Of a stretch of DNA of 64,000 bases, positions 10,336 to 21,954 are shown in pieces. Below the pieces are notes generated by a model. It was not told the origin of the DNA. It saw nothing but the letters and a program-made list of their open reading frames with translations, and did no database searches. The translations under genes were made by a program, and so were the position numbers. This DNA is from Mercenaria mercenaria (Eukaryota; Mollusca; Bivalvia; Venerida; Veneridae), in contig NW_026461053.1 of the NCBI RefSeq assembly GCF_021730395.1, forward strand, positions 1 to 64,000. The letters run 5' to 3'. The stretch's first letter is position 1; the number at the start of each line of letters is the position of its first letter.

Positions 10336-12949
10336 AGTAAAACTGATTCTGACTCCACGATCCCAAAGGACCAGAAAATATAACAAGTCAAAATAGGGAG
10401 AAACTTTTTACAGCCGTTACACATCACTTGAAGACTGCTGCTGTGATAATCAAAAAATCTATTAGAAGATCCTTTGGAAGCAAAAAAAAACAACAAAATG
10501 CAACCATGCAAAGTAATAGTAGACTTGGTTTGATTGAACCTGTTAGGTCTTTGATTTAAAATGCAATATCCACATATAACTAGAAAGTTATATTTATTCT
10601 AGTCACAGAGAAAGTTGATTGTCTCAGTTTGTCTCTTTCCGTCGGCAAAAATGAACTTAAGAAGGATTTCCGTTTCTCCAAAATGCATTTCGAGCTTATA
10701 CTCTTCTCGTACTTTTTCAACTTTAACAGTGCCAATTTTGAAACAGCTTTCTTCCGTTACGTATTGTGGATTTTCTTCCGTTGAGGCATAAAATCCAAGA
10801 CCCTCCTTTACATCAAATGTGTCCGAGATGTAATGCTTTTCAACTATAGTTCCTACGGGTACTGCCTCTCCAGCTCGTACAAATTTTTTAAATATATAAC
10901 GACATCTGAATTCTTCATTTTCGAATACTTTGTATTTTTTGGCTGCCCTGTTTCAAATCTATTTATCACTTCGGTCCCGTAGGTATATTTACTGATCCTG
11001 CTCTTCATTATTCTTGGGAAATGACCAAGAAGAACTGCTCCTTTGAGGACCGATAATCCGGACTCGCTAGGAACGATCACTCTCTTATTTGGAAACGCTT
11101 CACGAATTCTTTGTTGTACTATCTCAGATTCTGCAAAGCAACCTACAAGCAAAATTGTACTGATGTTACTGCACTCATTCTCGGCTAAGATTCTTTTGAC
11201 ATGTTCAATGGTGTTTGATATTGAACTTGCGAAAAACTGTTTAAATACATCAACATTTATGTTGAGCTTATCCCTCTTGAGCTGGGTTATTTCAGCAAAG
11301 CGTCCCTTAAAGATGTGCTTCGAAATAGGACTACTGTTCAAGCTCTTGTATGTTTCTGCAAACGCTGCTGGAATCCTGAGTACTATGTTGCCTTCTTTCT
11401 CCTCAGATATTGCCCTCTTCTTTACTTCAAAGTCTCTCATCATGTCTAAAAAATCTCCAGTATGCTCTTTCTTAAATGTTTCAATAACTTTGGTTCCAAA
11501 CATCTCTGCCAAACATCCAAGATAAGCATCATCAACTTGTGTACTGCCCCAAGCACCACCGCTGGCCTTTGCAATTTCAGAAAGACTGCCATCTTCTTGA
11601 ACAGAGTGAACTGTGATGTCAACTGTTCCACCTGCAATGATAAAATATTACACACCAGTGTTGAAATTATTAGGTGTAATACCGCGGAATAGTACTAGTA
11701 TTATATCTGACTTTTACTTATCCATTTAGAAAAAGTGGCGTATTTATGTACAAAATGAAACCAGAGTTTATTAACAGAAACAAAATTATTTCTTTGATAT
11801 TTTTTAGGCTGAAACAAAGGCATTTATCCATATGTTAAACAGTATTTTGAAATACGGATTTTAACTGGCTTTTGTGTAATGTTCCTCTGTTTGATTATTT
11901 TTTTGAAACATGAAATTATTCAGCATATTGGAATATGTAATTAAATATGCTTTCACAATGTTTGGATCAAAGTTGTGTTATTTTAGACTAAAATTATAGA
12001 GAATAATAAGCTATCGAGACTAATTTCCAATTTCCAAAGCAAATAAAAAGGAGGAATAGAATCATAATTACTTTAACCTTTCTCCGTTTTTAGTGTTCCG
12101 ATCGCATATGAAAAACATTAATGCTGTTGTTAACAAATTTATAGTGAACATTTTCGTACCTCCTAAATCAAGAACGATGTAACAAGTTCCCGGAAGAAAG
12201 CAGTCAAAAGTCATTGACTGGCCATCGTTGAGACGTTCTACCGGGAGACATTTACAGAAAGCCGATGCCGCCTCTGGCTCGAGAACTAGTTCAAGGCGCT
12301 TTCCATTTATACCAGCCTGAAATAATTACACATACTGATATGTTAATATACACGATGCTGTCAGTTGCTAATGGGGTTTTACAATAACTTGCAAACACAA
12401 TTCTTGTTATATAATAGTATTTCAATGATATTTTGAAGTCTGTTTCAAAAGTTACAACTCAGACCTTCTTACAAAATACATCGTATCGAGTAAACAACTT
12501 TAATACAAACCTGAAGGGCAGACTCACGCATGAACTGTTTCGCTGCGTCTGTCCATATTGCTGGAACAGTCAGGACCCAGTAAATGTCACTTTCTTCAAA
12601 GCCTGTCACCCTCTTAAATATTGTCTCGGTCAGATTCTTCTTTAAGTATTTTATGGCTTCCGAAAACACTGTAAGAGCTGATAGTGGTTTCCTGTTTACT
12701 TCCAGCAGAAGCGTTTTTCTTGACAATACCTGCATTACAATACTAAACTTTTTCCACGAATGAAAGTATATTTAAATTTAAACTGAATTTATTATAACCA
12801 ATGGCTCAAAGAATATGCTCAGGTTAATTTCAATATTATTTTCGATGACAGCACTAAAACGGTCCATTTATATGCAACGCGGGAGTTGTATGTTAGATGA
12901 ATACGAGGTATCTTCTTTAGTTAGAGTAGTTTCTTCTCAAGATCTTGTT

Positions 12950-14065
12950 ATGTCTTGCTAACGTACGTACTATTTTGTCAGAGTGACGTACTATATTGAT
13001 AAACGACCATTCTATTTTCTTAAAGCAACATGCTATTATATCCAGTGAACATACTATCGTGTCAGAGTGACAAACTATTTTGTTAAACGACCATCCTATT
13101 TTCTCAAAATAACATGCTGTCATGTCCAGTGTGTATACTATCTCGTCAGAGTGATGTACTATTTTGTTAAACGGCCATCTTTTTTTTCTCAAAGTAACTA
13201 AATATCTTGCCAAGCTGACGTACTATTTTGTTAAACGACCATCCTATTTTCTCAAAGTAACATGCTGTCAAGGCAAGTGTATATACTATCTTATCAGCTA
13301 AATAGTAACCAACAAGTTAACACCACAACTAACATAATAACACAAAAATCAATAACATCGCGTGATTAGACAAGATGGCATGGCATTTTAACAAAATAGT
13401 ACATCACTCTAACAAGATATATACACTTGACATGATAGCACGTTACTTTGAGAAAATAGGATGGTCGATTGACAAAATAGTACGTCACTCCGACAAGATA
13501 GTATTTACTTTGAGAAAATAAGATGGTCGATTAACAAAATAGTACGTCACACTGACAAGATAGTATATACACTAACCATGATAGCATGGGATGGTCGTTT
13601 AACAAAATAATTATTGTTTGTTTGTTTTTGGGGATTTTTGTGTGTGTTTGGGGGGAGGGGGTTAACGCCGTTTTTCAACAGTATTTCAGTTATGTAACGG
13701 CGGGCAGTAAACCTAAACAGTGTTCCTGGATTGTGTACCAGTACAAACCTGTTATCCGCAAGTAACTGCCAACTTCCCCACATGAATCAGAGGTGGAGGA
13801 CGAATGATTTCAGACACAATGTTTTTATCAAATCGTCAAGGAGAACATACGCCCCGCCCGGGGATCGAACTCACGACCCCGCGATCCGTAGATCTGCGCT
13901 CTCCCTACTGAGCTAAGCGGGCGTGCTTGTTTAACAAAATAGCACGTCACACATACACTGGACACGATAGCATGTTCCTTTGAGAAAATAGGATGGTCGT
14001 TTAGCAAAATAGTACGTCAATCTGACAAAATAGTACATACGTTAGAGATGATAGCAATGCAATTC
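12950..14065. mobile_element. large fold-back element in HSPA12-2 intron 2
   Basis: The left half repeats units of about 82 bp containing GACGTACTATTTTGTTAAACG, ACCATCCTATTTTCTCAAAG and ACATGCTATCATGTCCAGTG. The right half holds the complement (AACAAAATAGTACGTCAC, TTTGAGAAAATAGGATGG). The halves can pair as a long hairpin. A 220-bp version with the same ends sits at 53545-53765 in copy 3, so either this one grew or that one lost its middle. A V-SINE is inserted in the right half. Confidence 0.8.
13610..13928 (-). mobile_element. V-SINE (RUDI-like) inserted in the fold-back element
   Basis: On the minus strand it starts with a tRNA-like head (13850-13923): A box TAGCTCAGTAGGGAGAGCG and B box GAGTTCGATCCCC at normal spacing. 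A central domain of the kind remembered from molluscan V-SINEs follows (CATGTGGGGAAGTTGGCAGT), ending near AAAAACAAACAAACAA. The flanking target duplication is the 13-bp GTTTAACAAAATA at 13597-13609 and 13929-13941. The perfect duplication indicates a fairly recent insertion. The RUDI assignment is from memory. Confidence 0.85.
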
Positions 14066-14279
14066 AACATGATAACAAAGTAATTAACAAGACTTCTAGG
14101 TTACACTATACCAATTCAGTTCCTTTTTTATTTCATATAAACAGTGAAATCTTACGACCTCATTTTCAGTACTTTATGGCATTTCAATGATATGAAAACC
14201 ATATATAGTCAATTAGTATAACATGTCTTCTTTTACGTCGCTTTTCATGGAATTACATGCAAGTGTATCATTGAAGGTT

Positions 14280-14460
14280 CCATGTGCAACGCCGTATGAA
14301 CACATCTGCGGATGTCTCTAACTTATTTTTGTACTTGTAGCATGTGTAAATGTTGAGTTCTGCTCAGCCCGGGCCTAGAGGGCGGGGACGGTAGCATGCA
14401 TTTCAACTACCGTCCATGAACAGGCTCAATCAAACCGAGCCTGCAACCGTTTCGTTTTTG
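14280..14460. repeat. dispersed repeat (GAACAGGCTCAATCAAACCG family)
   Basis: Shares GAGTTCTGCT, a G-rich GGGCATGGACGGTA-like middle and the CTCAATCAAACCGAG palindrome with copies near 7020, 7970, 18760-18990, 22940, 31390-31600, 46290 and 47300. Non-coding; class unknown. Confidence 0.55.
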
Positions 14461-15650
14461 TCATGTTGAGCGACCTGTGGAGTTTCAATTTTCTTACAAA
14501 AAATTGTTGCGATGTTATGTTACATATAAGAAAAATATTCTGTTCTGGAAAACATAATTACCCTCTGAAAATGCTCCCATGAAAATTGCCGTTTAGCAAT
14601 TACGCGTATGTAGACATTTTCTCAATGAATAAAACTAAAACCTAGAAATTCACAATGAAAATGGTCTAGATCTTTTTTCAATACAATAAGCAATAAAACT
14701 AAGCCAAAAATATAACTGCCACATCCTCATATGATTCATTGTACCAGATTTCATCAACAGCATCGAACTACATTTTGGACTACTTCACATGTAACACAGA
14801 GTAGTCACTTCCTGTTTGGTGTAAACAGTCCAAAACAAAATCTTGAGAAGATACTACTCTAAATAAAGAACATACCTCGTATCCATCCAATATAAGACAG
14901 CTCAGGCGTTCCATACATTTACCTTATTTTGATGAAGTATCATCTTAAACCTCCGAAAGAAGTACCAGTCAGAATGCATGTCTTCTTCCGCCAAATCCGA
15001 GTATTTATCTTCTGCTTCATATCCAAATGAATGGAATCGTTTGTCGGGACTAAACAATATTGACGTCGGTGCCTACGTAAATTAATAATAAAATGACAAT
15101 TTAAAATTAAATTTTCTTGCTTAAACTAGAAACGAATAAAGAAAATAATCTTTATATATTGCATATATTATAAATAGGTCATACTTTATTATATGTTTTG
15201 ATACTGATTATCTAAGACAAAGCTACACAGTGTACATCTAATTATATAAATATTTAGGACGGATAGATATTGGATACTGTTGGCGTACATTTATTAGCGC
15301 GGCAAAAATTTAGCGCAAACGCAATTTTTGGTGAAATATCTAATTAATGCGAAGACGTGAATTAGCGCTCTCGCGAGACCGCTAATTTCTAATTTTAGCG
15401 CTGTCCGAGATGAGGCTCTCGGAGATTTACGGAGATTCACGAAGATTTTCGGAAATAATTTTAACCGTCGGCAATTTTTATGTAATGTGTTTCTGCTGTA
15501 ATTATTGTAATACGAATCTGACTGTCGACCCTATACAACCTGAACATGCATGACTTCAAGATAGTGTGCCGTGATGGTACTTGTATTTTTTCAATGATAC
15601 TTTCAACTGTGATGTAGCTTTATGTTTACGTACAGTATATAAAGTATAAT

Positions 15651-17962
15651 GGGTCTATGACAAAACATCGACACGACAAAACGCCGACGCGACAATTGAT
15701 CGATGCGACAAAAGATCGTCATGTCGCATAGTGTCGTGTCGGCGTTTTTTCGCATTTATGGTCGAAAATAATTTTGATCATACGATTATCATAGGTTCAT
15801 GATTTTGATCATACGATTATCATTCATAAGTATTTACGTGCACTAAATGCCCTAAATGAACCGAGTATTGAACATCTTTACAATAAATTGACCGAAAATA
15901 ATTTTATGATCATAACTAATAATTCATAATTTTGATCATACGATTATAATTTATAAGTATTTACGTTTTTGTAGAATAAGTCTAAGAGCACGTATAATCG
16001 GACGATGAAATGCTCCAAGTACTGACTTTTTTTGTCGTCACAATAGAATGAATATAATTGAATACATGTACTAAAAGAGTGAAAACACTTCCATCTTCGT
16101 CCATAGTGATGGAGTTCGTTACTTCACAAAAAGGAAAGTTACAACTTGTGTTTGATGGATATATTTTTAATAAGGACAGAAGTTGTAAGGATAAAGTAGT
16201 AAAAACGTATTGGCGATGTGTCATACAAGAATGTTCAGGTCGAGCTGTAACCATCGGGGAACCACCGAATACCGAAGATGTTCAGGTCGAGCTGTAACCA
16301 TCGGAGAACCACCGAATACCGAAGATGCCCGAGGAACAAAACGCTACACCATCATAGAGGCCCTTAGAATTACCAATATCTAAATAAACAAACTGAAAAA
16401 GAAAGCAAGAACTTACTCTGGAAGTAAATCATAGTGGCAATAAGCACGTTATTATTGTATTTTTTACACGCGATCTGTTTCAGGCCTGTACCACCATAAA
16501 TAACCGAACATGGGCGAATATTAGTTTTTTAAATGTGTATTATATATTTTTGGATTAAATTGATCATAAACATCAAAATATATGGACGATCTTTTGTGAA
16601 TATATAATATTTTAATAAGTATACTAACTGAATTACATCTGCTGAAAGTTTTTACCTGTGAAATTCGTGTTCGTGGACTGAAATAAAAAACATTGCAAAC
16701 TTTGCGCTAAACAAGCTATCAAAGAACAATAAGTGAAGGCAAAAAAACAAAACTAAAAAGGTATATATATATATAACTGCACTTGAAAAAAAGACTACTT
16801 ATTATGAAATGAATACCTTCCTAGGAGATCAAAACAGGTGTTGTTACGCCATGACAAGGTCCAAATCTTATAAGTTACTTGAAGGCTATCTATCCATCAT
16901 GATATGATGATCAAAATTAACGTCGTTTGAGACAAACGACAATGTGGCGCGGCGTTAGTGAAATTCTATAGTTTAACTACAGTAAGTATTCGGTGGTTAT
17001 TGTTTGACAATTCGTAAAAAACGGTTATGGCGTTGATTTATAACAATAACTGTAAGGCTAATGTTTCCTTCTAAATAATCAAATAGTTAAAAGCGATAGT
17101 ATTGTATACAGGGTTGTCAAATTATCTCTGTTTTATTGTTTTATGCTTTTGTTCATAATTACTAAATGTATACAGTTCAACAACATATGAATGACAAATA
17201 CATCGGTTTTAACGGTACAATGAAAACCAATCTATTTATATAAAGTTTGCTATGATCAAAGGAAATCGCATAACTTGAGTCGATACTGACAGATATAATC
17301 CACTAAAAAGACGTTTTGTTGTTTTGCCAATATCTTAAACCTTACCGAAATAATGTCTTTAATTTTGCAGAGTAAGGGAACGTATATCATTTTTTGTCAT
17401 ACTTCAATTAATTTGAATGAATTTAAACAATATTGCTAACATTTTTTCATTATTGGAGACTAAATTACAGATATTATCTTACGAATATGAACATACAGAA
17501 ATGCAGAAATGAGCTGTTATCTGTGACATAGAATGATATTATCTGACACGAAACTTGTCTAGTAAGTCCTAGTATGTCCATACTAAACTCTTTGTCATCA
17601 AAATTGAGTTGTTGTCACATAAAAGATACCAATGTTGCACTTAATCGAGCTGGTATTACATTTTGTGTCAGCTGTGTAAGTTTGGTCAGTACCTGACAAC
17701 AATTTTCACAACTGCACATTTTAATATCACCACCCATTAATTGAACATTAACCGTAAGTCTTAGTCTTGACTGTCTGAAGATTTAGACCGAAACTTTCAG
17801 ATATGTGTAAAAATTTCAAGGTAATTTAACCCCTGAAAATGAAGAAAAAGTGTGAATAAATTACATGTCGATGTTTGTGTCAATGTTTTTTGCCGAGCTT
17901 TTGTCGCGTCGGCGTTTTGTCGTGTCGATGTTTTTTGTCTGTCGATGTTTTATCGCGCTCCC
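15651..17962 (+). mobile_element. MULE-like DNA transposon with FLYWCH fragment
   Basis: Inverted ends contain ACAAAACATCGACACGAC and AAAACGCCGACGCGACAA on the left and their complement at 17880-17955 on the right. The flanks AGTATAAT (15643) and AGTATGAT (17963) look like an 8-9 bp target duplication with one change. The interior has an open stretch for a FLYWCH zinc finger, a domain known to travel with MULE transposases. No transposase core (DDE) is recognisable in 2.3 kb, so it is probably non-autonomous. Confidence 0.7.
16058..16297 (+). pseudogene. FLYWCH zinc-finger fragment inside the MULE
   Basis: The frame reads FVTSQKGKLQLVFDGYIFNK, then KTYWRCVIQECSGRAVT. This is the F-x-L...GY-x-F...YWRC...C pattern of a FLYWCH finger, a DNA-binding domain shared by MULE transposases and genes derived from them. 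A 47-bp tandem duplication (16234-16280 and 16281-16327, one mismatch) throws the frame off just after GEPPNTED. In the second repeat the likely original continuation (RGTKRYTIIEALRI) is in another frame. The histidines expected after the domain are not seen. The likely start is the ATG at 16106 or one upstream. Confidence 0.65.
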
Positions 17963-18677
17963 AGTATGATATTGCCTACGTAAATTTATTGTCTTCTTGT
18001 ATTTAATTATAATAATCTGCGTGTTTTATATTCTGTATACTAGTTATAATTGCTGAAATAAAACGAGATTGTCACACATTTTAATCATTGAATCCCCTTT
18101 GTCCTACATGCATTGTGTCTTAATACAAACGTTCACACCTTTCCGTAAACGAGCGACTGCAACAACGGACATGCCCGAAGGTGACACGGAAATCGATAAC
18201 AACTTAATCAAATGATAAAATAACACAAACTGCAAGCTTAAATATTTTATTTTGCATGATCATATATTTAAAATGATAATATGAACAATAACCAGGAATA
18301 TCATACGAACCTTAAAATATTAGCAAGCAGTGTAACTAGTGCAAACTCTCAAGAGTATTTATTTGCAAAAGTTCGAAGAAAACATCATCAAATGAAAATG
18401 TACACGAAAATGCTTGGACAAATTAATGCACGGACATGAATTAGCGCACGTGCGATAGCGCTCAAAGCGCTGTTATTAGTACACCGCTAAAATAAGTAAG
18501 CCTACAGTAGATATAATCATATATATTTTATACCAAAATTATATAGCATCCTTTTCATGATGAACACATTCGAAGTTACGTAACATAGAAACACATCCAC
18601 TCAAAAATGTATCCTCTACCAGTACAGATGCAAAGCAATCTAGCCAAAGGGAAAGAGAAAGCCTCAAACACACACGC

Positions 18678-18678
<1 letters not shown>

Positions 18679-18713
<35 letters not shown>
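18679..18713. repeat. (GA)n microsatellite
   Basis: About 17 GA units ending in GAGGAGGGGG, in HSPA12-2 intron 1. Confidence 0.95.
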
Positions 18714-18716
<3 letters not shown>

Positions 18717-18749
18717 GGGGAATTTAGACTTAGGCATGTCCTGCTTACA

Positions 18750-18990
18750 CGGCCTACTTGGATTCAGTGTTGTTATATTTTCTGGTCATTTGGGATTTTG
18801 GAGTACGTTCAATACCAGTGTAACAGGATTCCGCTTAAACCGGTGCGAGGGGTAAGGGATGGGGTCGGCTTGATGGGAGCTTCACTTTCCATTACATCTT
18901 ATTAAACAGACTCAATCAAACCGAGTCTGCTATTAGTTTGATTGGTTGCATTGTATGGTTCGAACGGATCTTCTTATAGAGTTTATTGAC
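18750..18990. repeat. dispersed repeat with CTCAATCAAACCGAG palindrome
   Basis: Matches 31385-31600 over GGATTCAGTGTT, TATATTTTCTGG, the CTTAAACCGG-like middle and ACTCAATCAAACCGAGTCTG followed by GGTTGCATT. No coding potential. Confidence 0.6.
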
Positions 18991-19079
18991 TAGCACTTTT
19001 TGAATAGACATCCTTGTTCCTGGTGCAGAGTACGGATACACGACTTCCTTCCCCCTGTATAAAGCGAGTAAGTGGGAAT

Positions 19080-19990
19080 TACTATGAACAGAAATTCCAG
19101 TACCCAGACCAGAAATCATTACACATATCTTCCTAACAAACAACATACCTACCTGCCAGTGCCCAAGCCGGAAATCGTTACACCTATCAAACGCTACCGA
19201 CCTTCCAGTGCCAAGACCGGAAATTATTACATTGAACAAACAACCTAGCTATTTACCCGAGCCCAGGTGGGAAAACATTACACGTAATAAACAACCGACC
19301 TATCTACCAGTGCCCAGGCCAGAAATCATACACTTAACAACCAACCTACCTACTTACCTACCTACCAGTGCCCAGGCCGGAAATCATGACACGTAACAAA
19401 CAACCTACCTACCTACCACTGCCCAGGCCAGAATTCATTAAACTTAACAAACAACCTACCTACCTACCAGTGCCCAGGCCGGAAATCGTTACACTTAACA
19501 ACCAACCTACCTACCTACATACCAGTGCCCAGGCCAGAATTCATTAAACTTAACAAACAACCTACCTACCTACCAGTGCCCAGGCCGGAAATCGTTACAC
19601 TTAACAACCAACCTACCTACCTACATACCAGTGCCCAGGCCAGAATTCATTAAACTTAACAAACAACCTACCTACCTACCACTGCCCAGGCCAGAATTCA
19701 TTAAACTTAACAAACAACCTACCTACTTACCAGTGCCCAGGCCGGAAATCGTTACACTTAACAACCAACCTACCTAACTACATACCAGTGCCCAGGCAAG
19801 AAATCATAACACTTACCAAACAACCTACATACCTACTAGTGCACAGGCCAGAAATCATTACACTTAGCAAACAACCTACTTAGCTACCACTGACCTGGCT
19901 GGAATTCATTACATTTAACAAACAACCTACCTATCTACCTACCTGTGCCAAGGTCGGAAAACATTACACTTATCTACATAACAAACAACG
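19080..19990. repeat. about 51-bp minisatellite, HSPA12-2 intron 1
   Basis: Roughly 18 units of the CCTACC / CCAGTGCCCAGGCC / GGAAATCATTACACTTAAC repeat. Neighbouring units around 19400-19740 are nearly identical and show a higher-order period of two units (alternating AGAATTCATTAAAC and GGAAATCGTTACAC), a sign of recent local expansion. Paralogous arrays are at 200-653 and 56690-57490. Confidence 0.9.
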
Positions 19991-20709
19991 TACCTACCAA
20001 CGTTTCTTTTCGATCAAATATTTCTTTTCTTGTCTAACCAATTGTACAATGAACAATGAACAAATGTTTGCAATAAAAACATTGCAAACGCACTGTTTTT
20101 TCTGTACTTTACCCTTTTGAAAATAATTAATTTGGACCAGGTGTTATTTGTGTAATGCAGATTTATCATTTATCATAGTGTTTACCATTGAAATATTACC
20201 TTAAATTGAAATTATGAAAAGAAAACGATTAAAATACTGACGCTGAATGCTTGTATATAACAAGACGGATATACTACTTAAGTCTTGATTTGATCATTTA
20301 TTTGCATGTAGTTCAGGCTTTCTGAAACTTCTTATTTGATTTCCGTGTATTTCCCCTTTAAGTAGTCCTATCTGTCATTCAATTTATAAATGTGTTTCCC
20401 TAATTATAATTGGATTATTGCGGGAAGAACTTATAAGATTGTGAAATAGTTGTCAAGTACATGCATGTTGTACATCAGTCCAATAAAATAAATTCAGATC
20501 CACTATTTAAGCTGAAATATAGTTTTAATGTTGTGTGTACCATGAACACACATAGTAAAAAATTCATCAGTATGTACCTTGAAAACTGTTTAAATGAAAT
20601 AAATTAACAGTACGTTTTTAACCATACAGCTGGTTCAAATGTGTTATTTTGAATCATTGATTGATCTCTAGTAGTATATCTTCATGATGCATGACCTAGA
20701 CCTAAATAC

Positions 20710-21475
20710 TTCTCCTTCCCTCCGGGGTGTGCACGTCGCGAAGAAGGCTCAAGGCATCGACGGCTGTAGACCATAATTATATTGGGGTGCAGCCGTCGGT
20801 GTCCCGACTAAGACCGGAGGGAGCGGCCCTGAGGAGGACTTGGGACGACGCGGATGTGCCATAAAGACTCTCGACGATTCTGCACGGGCCATCACTATAC
20901 TTTGGTACATTATCACAAACAGGATTCGGCCACCCGGCTCCAACAACTCGTGTGGTATTGACGGGACCTCTGTATGGCGTCAGACGGCACAGGCAACGAT
21001 GAACGCTGTGGTTGACACATTCGAGGCACACCCCGAGTGGCACGGACGTGTTGACCAGAGAGAAGATCTACCAGTACGGTTCACCAGACAGCCCAAGCTT
21101 CTCAAGAGGGGAGGGGCATCAACACCAGCGACGAGGCACCAGCCTGCACCATGCGGCGACCAACCGCCCTTGTAAGGACGAGCTTGCCACCTTACCTTCC
21201 GTATTGTTTGCAACCACGTCTTGGGTCTCTGTCGTTTATGGTCTCATTGGCCGTGACAGTGAACTACTTTCGGCTTCAAATTTATTTGGACCTTTTAGCG
21301 TAAACTCTACGGAAATTGCCTAGAGGTAAATTGTTTTCACCACTTTGGCTCAAAAAGTTACCTTTAACGGCATGCCTGGTGACATGCCGGGGGTCTATAC
21401 TCTACATAGCTAAATGCTATACTGTGCCCGAAAGGGTGAATGGACCCTGATTAAACTTAAATACTGACTGATTGA
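20710..21475 (+). mobile_element. 766-bp GC-rich retroposon with 14-bp target duplication
   Basis: CTAGACCTAAATAC flanks the insert at 20696-20709 and 21476-21489. The matching site in copy 3 (near 58715) has one copy, so this is a clean insertion after the duplication. The insert is clearly more GC-rich than its surroundings and ends in ACTTAAATACTGACTGATTG, a short tail like those of LINE-mobilised elements. An open stretch of 111 codons (20840-21175) has no recognisable domain. Family unknown; possibly a truncated LINE 3' end or a long SINE. Confidence 0.7.
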
Positions 21476-21805
21476 CTAGACCTAAATACACTGTATAGAA
21501 AACATGTTTGTTTTCACTACCAAAAGTATGATAATAATACTGTCCCGTGTCTTACCATAATTTTAGAATCTCATCTCAACAACTTAATAGAATCAATCGA
21601 AAATATAAAAATGGTGCAACTATAAATAAGAAGGCAGTAACTATGAACGTATAATTACCTTGAGTGACAAATGACCTCCGCCGATCCAGTGATTTGTCTG
21701 AATCTTCAATGGATCATTTTCATAATCATGAGCGAAGGAAAATGCATATCCTGAAAACGTTGTACCAAAGTCAATGGCAGCAACAACAATCTTTGACGAC
21801 GCCAT

Positions 21806-21945
21806 CAAGATAATCTGTCTGTTAACCCATTAACTTTTAGTTTAAATATACGCGAATTACCTATTCATTTCTTAACACGGAAGAAATTTAACATAGTTTA
21901 TATTATACTAAGTATTTAAAGAGCCGAAAGAGCGCTTGAAATATC
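21806..21945 (-). promoter_or_regulatory. putative HSPA12-2 5' UTR and proximal promoter
   Basis: Aligns with the upstream regions of copies 1 and 3 and keeps the ETS-like CGGAAG core (21878-21883). Homology to unit 1 stops near 21945, where an 8.5 kb unit-2-specific block begins, so any distal control elements are displaced. Confidence 0.35.
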
Positions 21946-21954
21946 AAAGCGCTG

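Larger units (their letters stand above)
15277..18507. mobile_element. TA-flanked DNA element in HSPA12-2 intron 1, host to a MULE
   Basis: Ends are imperfect inverted repeats: CTGTTGGCGTACATTTATTAG on the left and the inverse of CTGTAGGCTTACTTATTTTAG on the right, flanked by TA on both sides. The matching intron of copy 3 (near 56365) is empty. Without the nested 2.3 kb MULE the element is about 0.9 kb, with repeats of AATTAGCGC near both ends. The TA target fits a Tc1/mariner-type mechanism, but no transposase is seen. Confidence 0.65.
10599..21805 (-). pseudogene. HSPA12-like Hsp70 family gene, copy 2, decayed
   Basis: Five exons with intact GT/AG borders: 21659-21805, 14923-15072, 12511-12729, 12160-12316 and 10599-11633. 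Exons 1-4 are open and carry IDFGTTFSGY, WVLTVPAIWTDAAKQF, LEPEAAS and LDLGG. Exon 5 differs from intact copy 3 by a two-base AG insertion near 11580 (within the codons for LSEIAK) and a one-base loss near 10935 (in the GQPEKYK codons), so the frame is lost at about residue 243. The conserved adenosine motif reads VGCFAES instead of VGGFAES, and GHDPRIM has become GHFPRIM; both fit relaxed selection. The rest of exon 5 still matches copy 3 in shifted frames up to NFLCD and stop, so decay is recent. Introns 1 and 2 are swollen by nested transposons. A truncated protein from exons 1-4 cannot be excluded. Confidence 0.85.

Noticed and set aside
11043-11525. 160-codon open frame antisense to HSPA12-2 exon 5, with an equivalent at 51346-51828 in copy 3
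   Set aside because: It is the complement of a real coding exon; its conservation follows from the HSPA12 frame. No family resemblance, no splice or start context.
13850-13923. Apparent tRNA gene (minus strand)
   Set aside because: Good A and B boxes, but it is the head of a SINE with target duplications and a V-SINE body, and the cloverleaf is imperfect.
19080-19990. CRISPR-like regular repeat array
   Set aside because: Units are contiguous, with no unique spacers, in a eukaryotic intron; a plain minisatellite.
20749-21323. Several overlapping open frames on both strands in a GC-rich segment
   Set aside because: They lie inside one retroposon insertion with target duplications; high GC makes stops rare. 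No recognisable domain in any frame.
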